A DNA stretch of 64,000 nt from Thauera sp. K11 (lineage in GTDB: Bacteria > Pseudomonadota > Gammaproteobacteria > Burkholderiales > Rhodocyclaceae), in NCBI RefSeq assembly GCF_002354895.1, contig NZ_CP023439.1, forward strand, positions 4,278,001 to 4,342,000. The letters are read 5' to 3'. The translations under genes and the position numbers were made by a program. The notes under the pieces were generated by a model. That model saw nothing but the letters and a program-made list of their open reading frames with translations, ran no database searches and was not told where the DNA came from. How positions within the stretch are numbered: the stretch's first letter is position 1; each line of letters opens with the position of its first letter. Shown here in pieces: positions 35,001-42,824 of the stretch.

Positions 35001-35382
35001 CGGAATGATCGCGCTCGCCGGCATCATCGTGCGCAACTCCATCCTGCTGGTGGACTTCATCAACCTGCAGGTGCGCGAAGGCGTGGAGTTCAAGCAGGCC
35101 ATCGTGCGCTCCGCCATCACGCGCGCGCAGCCCATCGTGCTGACCGGGCTGGCTGCCATGTTGGGCGCCTTCTTCATCCTCGACGACCCGATCTTCAACG
35201 GCCTGGCGATCTCGCTGATCTTCGGCATCTTCGTCTCGACCGTGCTGACGCTGGTCGTAATTCCGATCCTCTACTTCATCGCGTACCGGAACCGGCTGGA
35301 CGCGATCGCGGGCCGCGAAGAGCCCGAGGAACCCCTCACGCCAACCCCTGCAACCCTGTCCACTCAAGGAGAAACACCATGA
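32050..35382 (+). CDS. RND-family efflux permease
   Basis: A 1110-residue inner-membrane pump of the AcrB/HAE superfamily with the expected twelve-helix layout and two large periplasmic loops. Helix 4 contains the proton-relay aspartates in FSIGILVDDAIVVVENIHRH. The C-terminal helices include MIALAGIIVRNSILLVDFIN. Divergence from AcrB suggests the group found with DUF2892/thioredoxin operons rather than classical drug pumps; the substrate is unknown. The start 8 bp after the adaptor stop and the ATGA overlap with the DUF2892 gene mark an operon. Confidence 0.87.
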   Translation: MTKTRSTTTGAPAMGVSGRIAAFFQRAQITPLLALLALLLGLFAVGVTPREEEPQINVTMANVLIPFPGAAVRDVEQMVAVPAEQVLSQILDVEHVMSVSRPGLAVLTVQFKVGVTRTEALVRLYDTVNSNADWLPKGLGVLEPIIKPKGIDDVPIVTLTLFSENAQTGAFDLERVAHSVEADLKRVPGTREVTTIGGPGRAVMVQIDPVRMSGVGVTVPEVRQALLSANLGLPVGELIAGNRSVAIESGPFLRHAHEVADLVVGVRAGKPVFLREVAQVRDGPLPPSRYVWHGVAGKDGAAPAEYPAVTVAVTKKAGENAIDVANAVMKRVEGLRNTVIPGDVQVAETRNYGASANDKAQTLMKKLLFATASVVALVFFALGRREAAIVGSAVVLTLTVTLFASWAWGFTLNRVSLFALIFSIGILVDDAIVVVENIHRHQQLYPGKSLAAIIPGAVDEVGGPTILATLTVIAALLPMAFVTGLMGPYMSPIPINASMGMLLSLAIAFVVTPWLARLWMKAVPAAAHGDGGPHTATHSGLAAKIAPVFERIFRPLLDERRGSRNRSLLALGVALLIAASLALPATGLVLLKMLPFDNKSEFQVIVDMPAGTPVEQTAAVLHELGSYLATVPEVTDYQAYAGTAAPINFNGLVRQYYLRAGGNVGDLQVNLVDKTARKDQSHAIATRVRPELQKIGERFDANVKVVEVPPGPPVLSPIVAEIYGPDAAGRHQVAKAVRAVFERTPGVVDVDDSSIAAAPKTMLLVDRQKASMLGVPQQAIVTTLRAGLAGEATAFLHDETKYPAAAVLQLPPEQHGDLNALLQLTVRSADGKLVPIRELVTLSDQVSEQPIYHKDLLPVNFVVADMAGALDSPLYGMFQMRGELTKIATPGGGTLQEYFIRQPDDAYRDYALKWDGEWQVTYETFRDMGLAYGVGLVLIYLLVVAQFGSYLTPLIIMAPIPLTIIGVMPGHAVLGAQYTATSMIGMIALAGIIVRNSILLVDFINLQVREGVEFKQAIVRSAITRAQPIVLTGLAAMLGAFFILDDPIFNGLAISLIFGIFVSTVLTLVVIPILYFIAYRNRLDAIAGREEPEEPLTPTPATLSTQGETP

Positions 35383-35588
35383 CTTCCTGGCAACTCGTTC
35401 GCGTCATCGCAGGCACCTTCATCCTGCTGTCGCTGGCCCTGGGCATCCCTGGCAGCCCGATCTTCGTCAATCAATGGTGGCTGGCCTTCACCGCCTTCGT
35501 CGGGGTGAACCTGCTGCAAAGCGGGCTGACCAAGTGGTGCCTGATGGAATCCATTCTGCGCAAGCTCGGCGTGCGCCAGGGAGCCTGA
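35379..35588 (+). CDS. DUF2892 small membrane protein in the RND operon
   Basis: A 69-residue protein with two hydrophobic helices (LVRVIAGTFILLSLALGIPG and WWLAFTAFVGVNLLQSGLTK) and a conserved WC followed by MESILRKLG, typical of DUF2892. It starts inside the permease stop codon and ends two bases before trxC. DUF2892 is the membrane half of the E. coli rhodanese YgaP; here a separate rhodanese gene occurs later in the same operon, so the two may work together. Confidence 0.82.
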   Translation: MTSWQLVRVIAGTFILLSLALGIPGSPIFVNQWWLAFTAFVGVNLLQSGLTKWCLMESILRKLGVRQGA

Positions 35589-35590
35589 TC

Positions 35591-36022
35591 ATGCATGTCG
35601 GCTGCCCCGCCTGCGGGACGATCAATCGCGTCCCCGACGAACGCCCGTCCGGCGAGCCGGTCTGTGGTCGTTGCGGCGCTGAACTGATGGCGGCCAAGCC
35701 CGCATCGCTAAGCGATGCGACCTTCGAGCGCTACATCACGCGCACCGATCCGCCGGTGCTGGTGGACTTCTGGGCCAGTTGGTGCGGCCCCTGCAAGATG
35801 ATGGCGCCGCATTTCGACGATGCGGCTGCGAAGCTCCCCGAGGTCCGTTTCGCCAAGCTCGACATCGATGCCAATCCGCAGGCCGTGGCGGCCAGCGCCA
35901 TTCGCAGCGTCCCAACGCTCATCCTGTACCGCGCCGGCAAGGAGCTGGCGCGCCACTCGGGGGCGATGGTCGCAGGCGACCTGGTGCGCTGGGTCCGCAA
36001 AAACCTCACGCAGAAGGGATGA
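35591..36022 (+). CDS. trxC: Thioredoxin 2 (TrxC type)
   Basis: A 143-residue thioredoxin with the N-terminal zinc module of TrxC: CPACG and CGRCG (residues 5-9 and 26-30). The active site is WCGPC, preceded by VLVDFWAS, and the cis-proline loop is RSVPTL. It reduces disulfides and persulfides in the cytosol. It lies between the DUF2892 and TolC genes with spacings of a few bases. Confidence 0.92.
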   Translation: MHVGCPACGTINRVPDERPSGEPVCGRCGAELMAAKPASLSDATFERYITRTDPPVLVDFWASWCGPCKMMAPHFDDAAAKLPEVRFAKLDIDANPQAVAASAIRSVPTLILYRAGKELARHSGAMVAGDLVRWVRKNLTQKG

Positions 36023-36027
36023 AGTCC

Positions 36028-37431
36028 ATGAAGAAGCGCATGTCAAAGGCTTTGTGGATCTCGTTGCTGGCTGCGCCCCTGTATTGCCAGACGCAAGTGG
36101 CGATGGCCGCAGGGCTCATGGAGGCTTGGCAAGCGGCGACGCAGAACGACAAGGAATACGCTGTCGCCCGCGCGGCCCATGCAGCAGCCCAGCCGCGCCG
36201 TGACCAGGCCGCGGCGCTGTGGCGACCGACTGTCGGCGTGGTCGGCTCGGTGGGGGTAGCCACGAACGAGTCCGAAACGCGAGGTGCGCAGTTCAGCGCC
36301 CCTGGGTTCGGACAATCCAGTGGCGTAGGCTTCAGCACCTCCGTGACCAACGGCACCGCCTCGCGCTGGGCCGTGGCAGCGACGCAGCCGCTCTACAACC
36401 CGAAGCGGCGCGCCGAGCAGCAGCAGCTTTCCACCTCAGCCGACCTGGCAGACCTTCAATGGCAGGCAGCAGGACAGACGCTGATGCTCCGCACGGTGGA
36501 GCGCTATCTCGATCTCGCCCTTGCCGAGGAAACCGTGCGCGTGCATAGACAGCAACTCGATGCCGTCGAGAAGGCGGCGGTCGAAGCGCAAGACCGCTTC
36601 AAGCTCGGGGACGTCCCCATTACCGATACCCATGAGGCAGGCGCACGCCTGGCAGCACTTCGCGCGCAGGTACTGGCGGCCGAGAGCGACGTGCTGGTCA
36701 AGCGCAACCTGCTGGCGAACACCACGGGATTGCCTCCCGGTTCTCTGGCGGCCCGTCTTCCTGGCCCCAGCGCAGGCCAGACGTCATCGCTCCAGCCGCT
36801 GGAGTTCTGGCTGGATGAGGCGCAGTCGCGCAACCCTGAAATTCGCACCCAGTTGCTGGCAGCCGATGTCGCGAGGCAAGAGGCGACGAAGTACGGCCGG
36901 AGTTCGTCCGCCACCGTCGATCTCGTCGCCCAGGTGGGACGTGATCGACTGAGCGGCAGTGGCGATTTTGGGTCGGCCAGCAACACGGGCGCGAACTGGA
37001 TGATCGGCATCCAGTTCTCGATGCCGCTTTTCACCGGCGGATACCGCAGCGCCAAGGAAGAAGAGGCGCTGCGACTGGCGGAAAAGGCCGCAGCCGAGGT
37101 AGAGCGCACGCGAGAGCAAGTCGCGCAGCAGGTGCGCTTGGCCTGGCTGGGGCTGAGCGTTGGCGCCGAACGTGTCAGGGCGCTGGAACAGGCGCTCAGT
37201 GCCAGCCTGGCAAGGCTCGACGCCACGCGCCTGGGACGCGAGGTCGGCCAGCGCACCACGCTGGACCTTCTCAATGCCGAAAACGAATCCGCCACATCCA
37301 GCCTTGCGCTTGCGCAAGCTCGCATCGGTCTGTTGATGGACCGGCTGCGACTGGCCGCGCTGATCGGCCGCCTGGATGAGGCTGCTTTGCAAGTAGCCGA
37401 TGGCGAACTTGCTGCGTCACCTTTGAACTGA
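36028..37431 (+). CDS. TolC-family outer-membrane channel
   Basis: A 467-residue TolC-like protein with a signal peptide ending near AMAAG. Two long helical-hairpin repeats are seen; the second ends with LGREVGQRTTLDLLNAENE, a TolC hallmark, and a QPLYNPKRRAEQ block marks the first barrel strand region. ATG 36028 is preferred for its AGAAGGG at suitable distance; ATG 36019, overlapping the trxC stop, is possible. It forms the exit duct for the RND pump. Confidence 0.85.
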   Translation: MKKRMSKALWISLLAAPLYCQTQVAMAAGLMEAWQAATQNDKEYAVARAAHAAAQPRRDQAAALWRPTVGVVGSVGVATNESETRGAQFSAPGFGQSSGVGFSTSVTNGTASRWAVAATQPLYNPKRRAEQQQLSTSADLADLQWQAAGQTLMLRTVERYLDLALAEETVRVHRQQLDAVEKAAVEAQDRFKLGDVPITDTHEAGARLAALRAQVLAAESDVLVKRNLLANTTGLPPGSLAARLPGPSAGQTSSLQPLEFWLDEAQSRNPEIRTQLLAADVARQEATKYGRSSSATVDLVAQVGRDRLSGSGDFGSASNTGANWMIGIQFSMPLFTGGYRSAKEEEALRLAEKAAAEVERTREQVAQQVRLAWLGLSVGAERVRALEQALSASLARLDATRLGREVGQRTTLDLLNAENESATSSLALAQARIGLLMDRLRLAALIGRLDEAALQVADGELAASPLN

Positions 37432-37448
37432 CACTGGAAATTGATCGC

Positions 37449-37808
37449 ATGAGTTGGTTAGCGAAGATTCTTGGGGCTTCTTGTTCCCGTTTTGGTCGAT
37501 CGGCGGGTAAATCGGCCGCCGAAATGCTGTCGGCCGGCGCCGTCTTGGTTGACGTCCGCTCCGCCGGGGAGTTCGCTGCAGGGCACATCGAAGGAGCGCT
37601 GTGGCTACCGCTTGACCGTATCCACTTAGACGTTGCGACCGCTGTGCCCACTCGGACCCAGCCTTTGATCCTGTATTGCCGCTCGGGCGCGCGCTCCCAA
37701 CGTGCCTGCAAAATCGTTGAGCAGATGGGATATAGCCATGCGATCAACGGAGGCGGGGTGGGCGCACTTTCGAAGTTATTGAACCGGCCGGTCGTTGGTG
37801 GGCCGTGA
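37449..37808 (+). CDS. Single-domain rhodanese-like sulfurtransferase
   Basis: A 119-residue rhodanese domain. The active-site loop is YCRSGARSQRA with the persulfide-forming Cys, and the CH2A-like motif VLVDVRSAGEFAAGHIEGA lies upstream. It has no membrane segment, unlike YgaP. It follows the TolC gene by 17 bp and closes the RND operon, which pairs it with the DUF2892 protein. It transfers or stores sulfane sulfur. Confidence 0.86.
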   Translation: MSWLAKILGASCSRFGRSAGKSAAEMLSAGAVLVDVRSAGEFAAGHIEGALWLPLDRIHLDVATAVPTRTQPLILYCRSGARSQRACKIVEQMGYSHAINGGGVGALSKLLNRPVVGGP

Positions 37809-37956
37809 CGCTGTTCATTCACGAACGGGTAGGCTGACGAGAGGAGCCAGGTATCGAGCTTTGGTAGGAGGCGACCAAGAGAACAGTAGCGGGCATCGAT
37901 TTGAATCCGGCGGGTCGGATCGGCCGAACCAGAACAAGACGAACAAGGAGCACGCA

Positions 37957-38865
37957 ATGGAACTGAGATTGCTGCGCTACTTCGTGGCAGTGGCCGAGGA
38001 ACTGCACCTGGCGCGCGCAGCCGATCGGCTGGGCATCGATCAGTCGCCACTGTCGCGCGCGATGCGCGATCTCGAACAAGGGCTGGGTGTGGCGCTATTC
38101 GACCGCAGTAGCCGGCAGACGCGCCTGACCTGGGCCGGCCAAGTGCTGCTGGTGGAGTGCCGGCGCGTTCTCGCTACGCTGGACCAGGCGATCCAGGCTA
38201 CCAAGGGCGCCGCGCAGGGGTACCAGAGCTACCTTCGCATCGCGATCTGCGACAGCCTGGCCCAGCCCAGGATCGCCGCGTTGCTCGCTCGCAACCGCGA
38301 GGAAGAGCCGGAACTGGAAATTCGCATCTTCGAGCTTCCGTTATCGCAGCAGCTCAAGGGCCTGCACACCGATCTACTGGACGTGGGCTTCGCGTTGTCG
38401 GGTTCGGTCAATGGCGGCCTAGTGGCCGAACCGGTGTGGACCGATCCACTTTCGGTGATCGTGTCGGCGCGCCACCCGCTGTTGGTCCACAAGGAGGTCA
38501 AGCTCGCCGACGCGCTGAAGTTTCCGGTGGTGTTGTGCCACCCGGACGCAGCCTCGGGCTGCCACGACCAGATCCAGGCGGTGCTCGATGGTGCGGCGCT
38601 GCCGCTGAAGGTGGTCGATCATGTCACCAGCTTGGGCGTGATGCTCACGCTGGTTGGGGCAGGATACGGGATCGGCTTTGCGATTGCCTCGCAGGTGGAG
38701 GCGCTGAACCGGCCGGACATTGCGACACGGCCGCTAGCGGGCACGCCACCGATGCTCTCGACCTACCTGGTGCGCCGTGGGGGCGAGCCCTCCGAGCCGT
38801 TGAAGCGGTTCATCAGTCGAGTGAAACGCTTGAACGCCCCGACACCTGACGAGGGCGGGGCCTGA
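37957..38865 (+). CDS. LysR-family transcriptional regulator
   Basis: A 302-residue LysR regulator. The helix-turn-helix is LARAADRLGIDQSPLSRAMR near the N-terminus, followed by a linker helix and a periplasmic-binding-like effector domain. ATG 37957 is preceded by AAGGAG. The overall style (MELRLLRYFVAVAEELHLAR) is that of the CbnR/CatR/BenM-like group. Its target is unknown: no divergent gene lies beside it, and 148 bp separate it from the rhodanese gene. Confidence 0.85.
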   Translation: MELRLLRYFVAVAEELHLARAADRLGIDQSPLSRAMRDLEQGLGVALFDRSSRQTRLTWAGQVLLVECRRVLATLDQAIQATKGAAQGYQSYLRIAICDSLAQPRIAALLARNREEEPELEIRIFELPLSQQLKGLHTDLLDVGFALSGSVNGGLVAEPVWTDPLSVIVSARHPLLVHKEVKLADALKFPVVLCHPDAASGCHDQIQAVLDGAALPLKVVDHVTSLGVMLTLVGAGYGIGFAIASQVEALNRPDIATRPLAGTPPMLSTYLVRRGGEPSEPLKRFISRVKRLNAPTPDEGGA

Positions 38866-39271
38866 GCGATCCTTGTCGGCTGTTGTTGGTCGCGGGCAGA
38901 CACCGATGGACGCCGCGCGGTGACTAGCGTGCGCCGCTGGTACAATATGTGGTCATTTCCTGTGGAGCTAACAGGAAAAACCCGTTATTAATCAATGGGT
39001 TGGTTGATTGGACTTGTTCCCATCGCCCGCTCCACTGCATCATTCTGCGGAAGTCCGCAGAAATCCAAGAGAGTCTGCAAGTCGTTGTCACACAAGGACT
39101 TTTCTTCTCTTTGACGTTCTGCTGACATCCACGGAAATACACCTGAAGCCAGGACTTTTATGTCCATGAATGTGTCCATTTTGCGGACACGACGGCTTCC
39201 GGTTTGTTGATGGATGGGCGCGGTCGAAGTGACCAGCATCAGGTTCCTGACTCATGTTCAGGAGCAGGAGC
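38866..39271. other. Hairpin-rich non-coding leader before the integrase remnant
   Basis: No gene is visible. Three inverted repeats stand out: TTTCCTGT / ACAGGAAA (38956-38978), TTCTGCGGA / TCCGCAGAA (39043-39062, two-base centre) and GTGTCC / GGACAC (39172-39190). TACAAT at about 38940 could be a -10 box. The stretch may hold an attachment site of the island the integrase came from; no duplicate was found in the window. Confidence 0.45.
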
Positions 39272-39940
39272 ATGTCACTCTCAGACTTGGCCGTCCGACG
39301 CGCCAAAACCACAGGCAAGGCCTACACAATCCCCGATACGCTGGGCTTGTCCCTCGCCGTCACTGCGACCGGCGATAAGCGCGCGGCAGTCAAGCTCGCC
39401 GGCGAGCACACCTTCGAGGTGGTCTAGAGGAAGTGGTTTGCCCACCGCGCACTGAGCCTCAAGAAGGGCCGCCAGACCACGCGAGAGACGCTCCCGCGCA
39501 TCTTCGACAAGGACGTGCTGCCCTTCCTGGGCAAGTGCTCGATCTTCGAGATCAAGCGCTCCGATCTCTTGGAGGTGATTGCCAGGATCGAGAAGCACAA
39601 GGCGCTTTCCGTGGCCAAGAAAGTCAGGACATGGCTGAACCGGTTGTTCCGCCACGCGCTGGTGATCGTGCCGGGCCTGGAGCAAAACCCGACCTCCGAC
39701 CTCGATGTGGTCGCGGTGCCGTTGCCAGCCGTGAACCACAACCCGTTCCTGCGCATGGAGGATCTGCCGAAGCTATTGCAGCGGCTGCGCAAGTACCGCG
39801 GCCGACTGCAGACTCAGCTTGGATTGCGGATGCTGATCCTGACCGGCGTGCGCACGGGTGAGCTGCGGCTGGCGACATCTTTGATGCGCAGGCTCCGAGT
39901 GCCCCGCCCAAGGCGGCGACCTCGCCGATCCTGCTGGTGA
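39272..39940 (+). pseudogene. Degenerate P4-type tyrosine integrase
   Basis: Begins MSLSDLAVRRAKTTGKAYTI after GGAGCAGGAG, the N-terminal arm-binding (DUF4102) domain of P4-like integrases, but part of that domain is missing. A TAG follows at codon 52 (39425-39427). Beyond it the same frame continues with core-binding helices (SIFEIKRSDLLEVIARIE, VRTWLNRLFRHALV) and the first catalytic box LTGVRTGELRLAT, where homology ends. The His-Arg and Tyr boxes are absent, so the gene cannot be active. It marks a decayed island edge. Confidence 0.85.
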
Positions 39941-40108
39941 CGAAGCCTGGGGATGCGATGCCGCTGGTGTCGGCCGCCGCAAATCAGGCTGTTTCAGCGT
40001 GTACTGAAAGAGCGCCGAGGGCCGTGAAACCTGGGGCATCATCTGGGTGACTTGCAGTGCAGGAAGCAAGGAAGTAAGATTTCCTTGTAAAACTTCCAGG
40101 AGGCTGCC

Positions 40109-40327
40109 ATGCTTGCCAAGCTCACGTCAAAGAATCAGATCACCTTGCCCAAGGCGGCGGTGTCCAGTGTGGACGCTGCGGAGTATTTCGACGTGACCGT
40201 CGAGAGCGGCCGGATCGTCCTGACGCCGGTGCGGGTTCAGAAGGCCCAGGCCGTGCGTGAAAAGCTGGAGCAGCTCGGGATTACCGAGCGGGATGTCGAG
40301 GATGCCGTTGCCTGGGCGCGGCGGTGA
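40109..40327 (+). CDS. AbrB/MazE-type antitoxin
   Basis: A 72-residue protein with the swapped-hairpin AbrB start MLAKLTSKNQITLPKA, then a helical tail (VREKLEQLGITERDVEDAV) for toxin binding. AGGAGG lies upstream of the ATG. The stop TGA overlaps the ATG of the PIN toxin gene by one base (TGATG), the usual antitoxin-first arrangement. Confidence 0.85.
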   Translation: MLAKLTSKNQITLPKAAVSSVDAAEYFDVTVESGRIVLTPVRVQKAQAVREKLEQLGITERDVEDAVAWARR

Positions 40328-40770
40328 TGCGCAGAGTCGTCCTCGACACCAACGTCGTGCTGTCGGCGCTGCTCTTCACTGCGGGGCGCTTGACCTGGAT
40401 ACGCCACGCCTGGCAGCGCCACCAGCTACAGCCGCTGGTCTGCAAGGAGACGGTCAGCGAACTTCTGCGCGTTCTGGCCTATCCCAAGTTCAAGCTCTCG
40501 GCATCGGAGCAGGAGGCGTTGCTGGCGGACTTCCTGCCCTACGCCGACGTGGTGGAACTGCCGGCACCATGGCCCGCCTTGCCGGCCTGCCGCGACGAGA
40601 AGGACCAGGTGTTTCTGGTTCTCGCGCATATCGGTAAGGCAGATGCGTTGGTCACGGGCGACGCGGACATTCTCGCCATGCGCGAGGCCTTTCCCGGCTT
40701 GATCCTGACCGCCGAAGAGCTGGCGGCTCAGCAGAATGAGCTGCCGCACGAATTTCGTCTTCCAACGTAG
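40327..40770 (+). CDS. PIN-domain toxin of a type II toxin-antitoxin pair
   Basis: A 147-residue PIN-domain ribonuclease. The acidic residues are seen in VVLDTNVVLSAL, KETVSELLRVL, DEKDQVFLVLAH and LVTGDADIL, the order expected for this family (COG1569-type). ATG 40327 overlaps the antitoxin stop. It would cleave RNA when freed from the antitoxin. It lies between the integrase remnant and an IS3 fragment. Confidence 0.85.
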   Translation: MRRVVLDTNVVLSALLFTAGRLTWIRHAWQRHQLQPLVCKETVSELLRVLAYPKFKLSASEQEALLADFLPYADVVELPAPWPALPACRDEKDQVFLVLAHIGKADALVTGDADILAMREAFPGLILTAEELAAQQNELPHEFRLPT

Positions 40771-40806
40771 TGGTCGTAGGATCGACACAACGAGAGGAAG
40801 AACGAC

Positions 40807-40857
40807 GTGAAACGCATCCCGAAGCAGGAATACACGGCCGAGTTCAAGGAGCAGGCC
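40807..40857 (+). pseudogene. IS3-family orfA fragment (first 17 codons only)
   Basis: GTG followed by codons for KRIPKQEYTAEFKEQA, the conserved start of a common IS3-family OrfA. Homology stops abruptly at a terminator hairpin. No inverted repeats or orfB are present. It is a scar at the border of the accessory region. Confidence 0.75.
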
Positions 40858-40884
40858 GGCTCCCGACGCCGGCCTTTTTCGTTT
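40854..40884 (+). terminator. Strong Rho-independent terminator
   Basis: Perfect 7-bp stem GGCCGGC / GCCGGCC with a seven-base loop (tcccgac) followed by TTTTTCGTTTT. It is placed to end transcripts from the toxin-antitoxin side. Confidence 0.8.
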
Positions 40885-41047
40885 TCCGGGTTCCGGAACG
40901 GCCGGCACGGATCGCGCGCCGACGCGCACGCCTTCCGTCGGCGCAATCCGGAGAGCCGCCTGACGAAGCCTTGCCCCGGGCCCTACGGGAACCCCACACG
41001 CATCCGGCGCACCGCCGGCGGCATCTGCGCGCAGGTCCGCACCGCGC

Positions 41048-41452
41048 TCAATCCACCGACACGCTCTCCAGCGTCAGCCCCCAGCGCGTCAGCGCGTGGC
41101 GCAGGAGGGTCTGTTCCGACAGCGTGATGCGGCCGTCGGCCTTGGCCAGCACCAGCATCGCGCGGCAGACGAGTTTCTGCAGCGCGGGATCGGTGATGCT
41201 GTCGAGCAGGCGTTCGGTCTGCTCGAGGTCCAGCACGCGGACGGCACCGGGCGTCGCCTGGCTGGCGAGCAGGCCCCCGCAATGGTCCGCGATCGCTTGG
41301 ACCAGCGTATCGCGGGGCACGCCGAGCAGTTCGGCGATGTGAAAGCGGTCGATGGCCTCGATCTCGCGGTTGGCCAGCTCACCGTCGGCCACCAGGGTCA
41401 GCACCACGAGCCGGGCCGCGGTCAGGCGAGGGTCGGTCGGGAAAGTGCGCAT
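41048..41452 (-). CDS. TerB-like tellurite-resistance-domain protein
   Basis: A 134-residue helical protein. LVVLTLVADGELANREIEAI and a second LVLAKADGRITLSEQTLLR form the paired acidic helix motifs of TerB-like proteins, each with a D-G-E/D-G-R turn that may bind metal. ATG 41452 is followed by a plain MRTFPTDPRL start. It is divergent from alr with a 150-bp gap. The cellular role of single TerB domains outside ter operons is not known. Confidence 0.7.
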   Translation of the reverse strand: MRTFPTDPRLTAARLVVLTLVADGELANREIEAIDRFHIAELLGVPRDTLVQAIADHCGGLLASQATPGAVRVLDLEQTERLLDSITDPALQKLVCRAMLVLAKADGRITLSEQTLLRHALTRWGLTLESVSVD

Positions 41453-41602
41453 GGGAATCCTTTGCAATCGGGGAGAGGAATGACCATGCCGGCGCCGGCG
41501 GGTTGCAACTGTTTCCTTCCGAAACATCCGGCCGGCGCGGATTGCGGGCCGCCGGCTTTGGCTGCACCATGGCGTGCTTCGCCATCTCCGCTTCCCGGCC
41601 CC

Positions 41603-42664
41603 ATGCGCCCCGCCCGTGCCCTGATCGACCTCGCCGCCCTGCGCCACAATTACCTGCTCGCCCGCGCACGGCACGGCGGACGCGCGCTCGCGGTGGTGAA
41701 GGCGAACGCCTACGGGCACGGGGCCGCACGATGCGCGCATGCGCTGGCCGGTCTCGCCGACGGCTTCGCCGTCGCCTTCCTGGAAGAGGCGCTGGAACTG
41801 CGCGCCGCCGGCATCCGCCAGCCCATCCTGCTGCTGGAAGGCCCTTTCGCACCCGGGGAGCTTGCCGAGGTCCATGGCCACGGCCTGTGGATCGTCGTCC
41901 ACCACGACGAGCAGATCCGCATGATCGAGACCGCCACGCTGGCAGGGCCGCTGACGGTGTGGCTGAAGATCAATAGCGGCATGAACCGCGCGGGTTTCGT
42001 CCCCGAGGCGGTCGAGGGCGCGTGGCGGCGCCTGAACGACAGCGGCAAGGTCGCCGGAATCACGCTGATGACGCATTTCGCACGCGCCGACGAACCGCAC
42101 GTGATCGCCACCGCCGAGCAGATCGACCGTTTCGACACCGCCACCCGCCACCTGCCGGGCGCGCGCAGCCTGGCCAATTCGGGCGGCGTGCTGGGCTGGC
42201 CGGCGGCGCACCGGGACTGGGCGCGCCCCGGCATCCTGCTGTACGGCGCCGACCCGATGCCCGGCGAAGACAACGGCCTGCAGCCGGTGATGAGCCTGGA
42301 GAGCGCCGTCATCGGCGTGCGCGAGATCGAGACCGGCGAGCCGCTGGGCTACGGCGCGCGCTTCATCGCCGACCGGCCGACCCGCGTCGGACTGGTGGCG
42401 ATGGGCTACGCCGACGGCTACCCCCGCGTCGTGCCGGACGGCACGCCGGTGGCGGTGGACGGCCTGCGCACGCGGCTGATCGGCCGCGTGTCGATGGACA
42501 TGCTGACGGTGGATCTCACCGACCTGCCGGCAGCGGGCAGCGGCAGCCGGGTGGAACTGTGGGGCCGCAACATCCCGGTCAATCGCATCGCCGAGGCGGC
42601 GGGCACCATCGCCTACGAGCTGCTGTGCAACGTGAAGCGGGTGCCGTTCGAATATCGCGACTGA
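41603..42664 (+). CDS. alr: Alanine racemase
   Basis: A 353-residue PLP enzyme converting L-alanine to D-alanine for peptidoglycan. The PLP lysine lies in AVVKANAYGHG near residue 34. The catalytic tyrosine region is LGYGARFIADRPTRVGLVAMGYADGYPR, and the C-terminal barrel contains GRVSMDMLTVDLTDL. MRPARALIDLAALRHNY at ATG 41603 fits the family N-terminus; longer in-frame starts run back into unrelated sequence. Confidence 0.94.
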   Translation: MRPARALIDLAALRHNYLLARARHGGRALAVVKANAYGHGAARCAHALAGLADGFAVAFLEEALELRAAGIRQPILLLEGPFAPGELAEVHGHGLWIVVHHDEQIRMIETATLAGPLTVWLKINSGMNRAGFVPEAVEGAWRRLNDSGKVAGITLMTHFARADEPHVIATAEQIDRFDTATRHLPGARSLANSGGVLGWPAAHRDWARPGILLYGADPMPGEDNGLQPVMSLESAVIGVREIETGEPLGYGARFIADRPTRVGLVAMGYADGYPRVVPDGTPVAVDGLRTRLIGRVSMDMLTVDLTDLPAAGSGSRVELWGRNIPVNRIAEAAGTIAYELLCNVKRVPFEYRD

Positions 42665-42666
42665 CG

Positions 42667-42803
42667 CCGCCTGCGCGGCGGCAAACGGGCGGGATCTCGC
42701 GCGTTTGGCGCGGGTACTCCTTCTCAACCGCCTACGCGGCGGCAAACGTGAGCGTGGCGTCTTGTGCCGCGAGCACGTACTTCTCAACCGCCTGCGCGGC
42801 GGC
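42667..42803. repeat. Three regularly spaced hairpin repeats between alr and ccmI
   Basis: CCGCCTGCGCGGCGGC occurs at 42667-42682, 42728-42743 (one change) and 42788-42803, about 60 bases apart. The last two are preceded by the same TTCTCAA. Each copy is self-complementary (CCGCC...GGCGG). They lie between convergent genes and could act as tandem bidirectional terminators. They are too few and too palindromic to be CRISPR. Confidence 0.7.
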
Positions 42804-42824
42804 ATCATGCGGCCCGACGCTTGC

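Noticed and set aside
38930..39000. A tRNA gene as the island attachment site
   Set aside because: The hairpins do not fold into a cloverleaf and no T-loop GTTCRANNC motif is placed correctly. No tRNA or rRNA gene was found anywhere in the window.
39894..40080. Continuation of the integrase pseudogene beyond the first catalytic box
   Set aside because: Sequence after GELRLAT no longer resembles an integrase in any frame; the nature of the joined DNA is unclear.
42667..42803. CRISPR-like array
   Set aside because: Only three units, imperfect and self-complementary, with no cas genes in the window.
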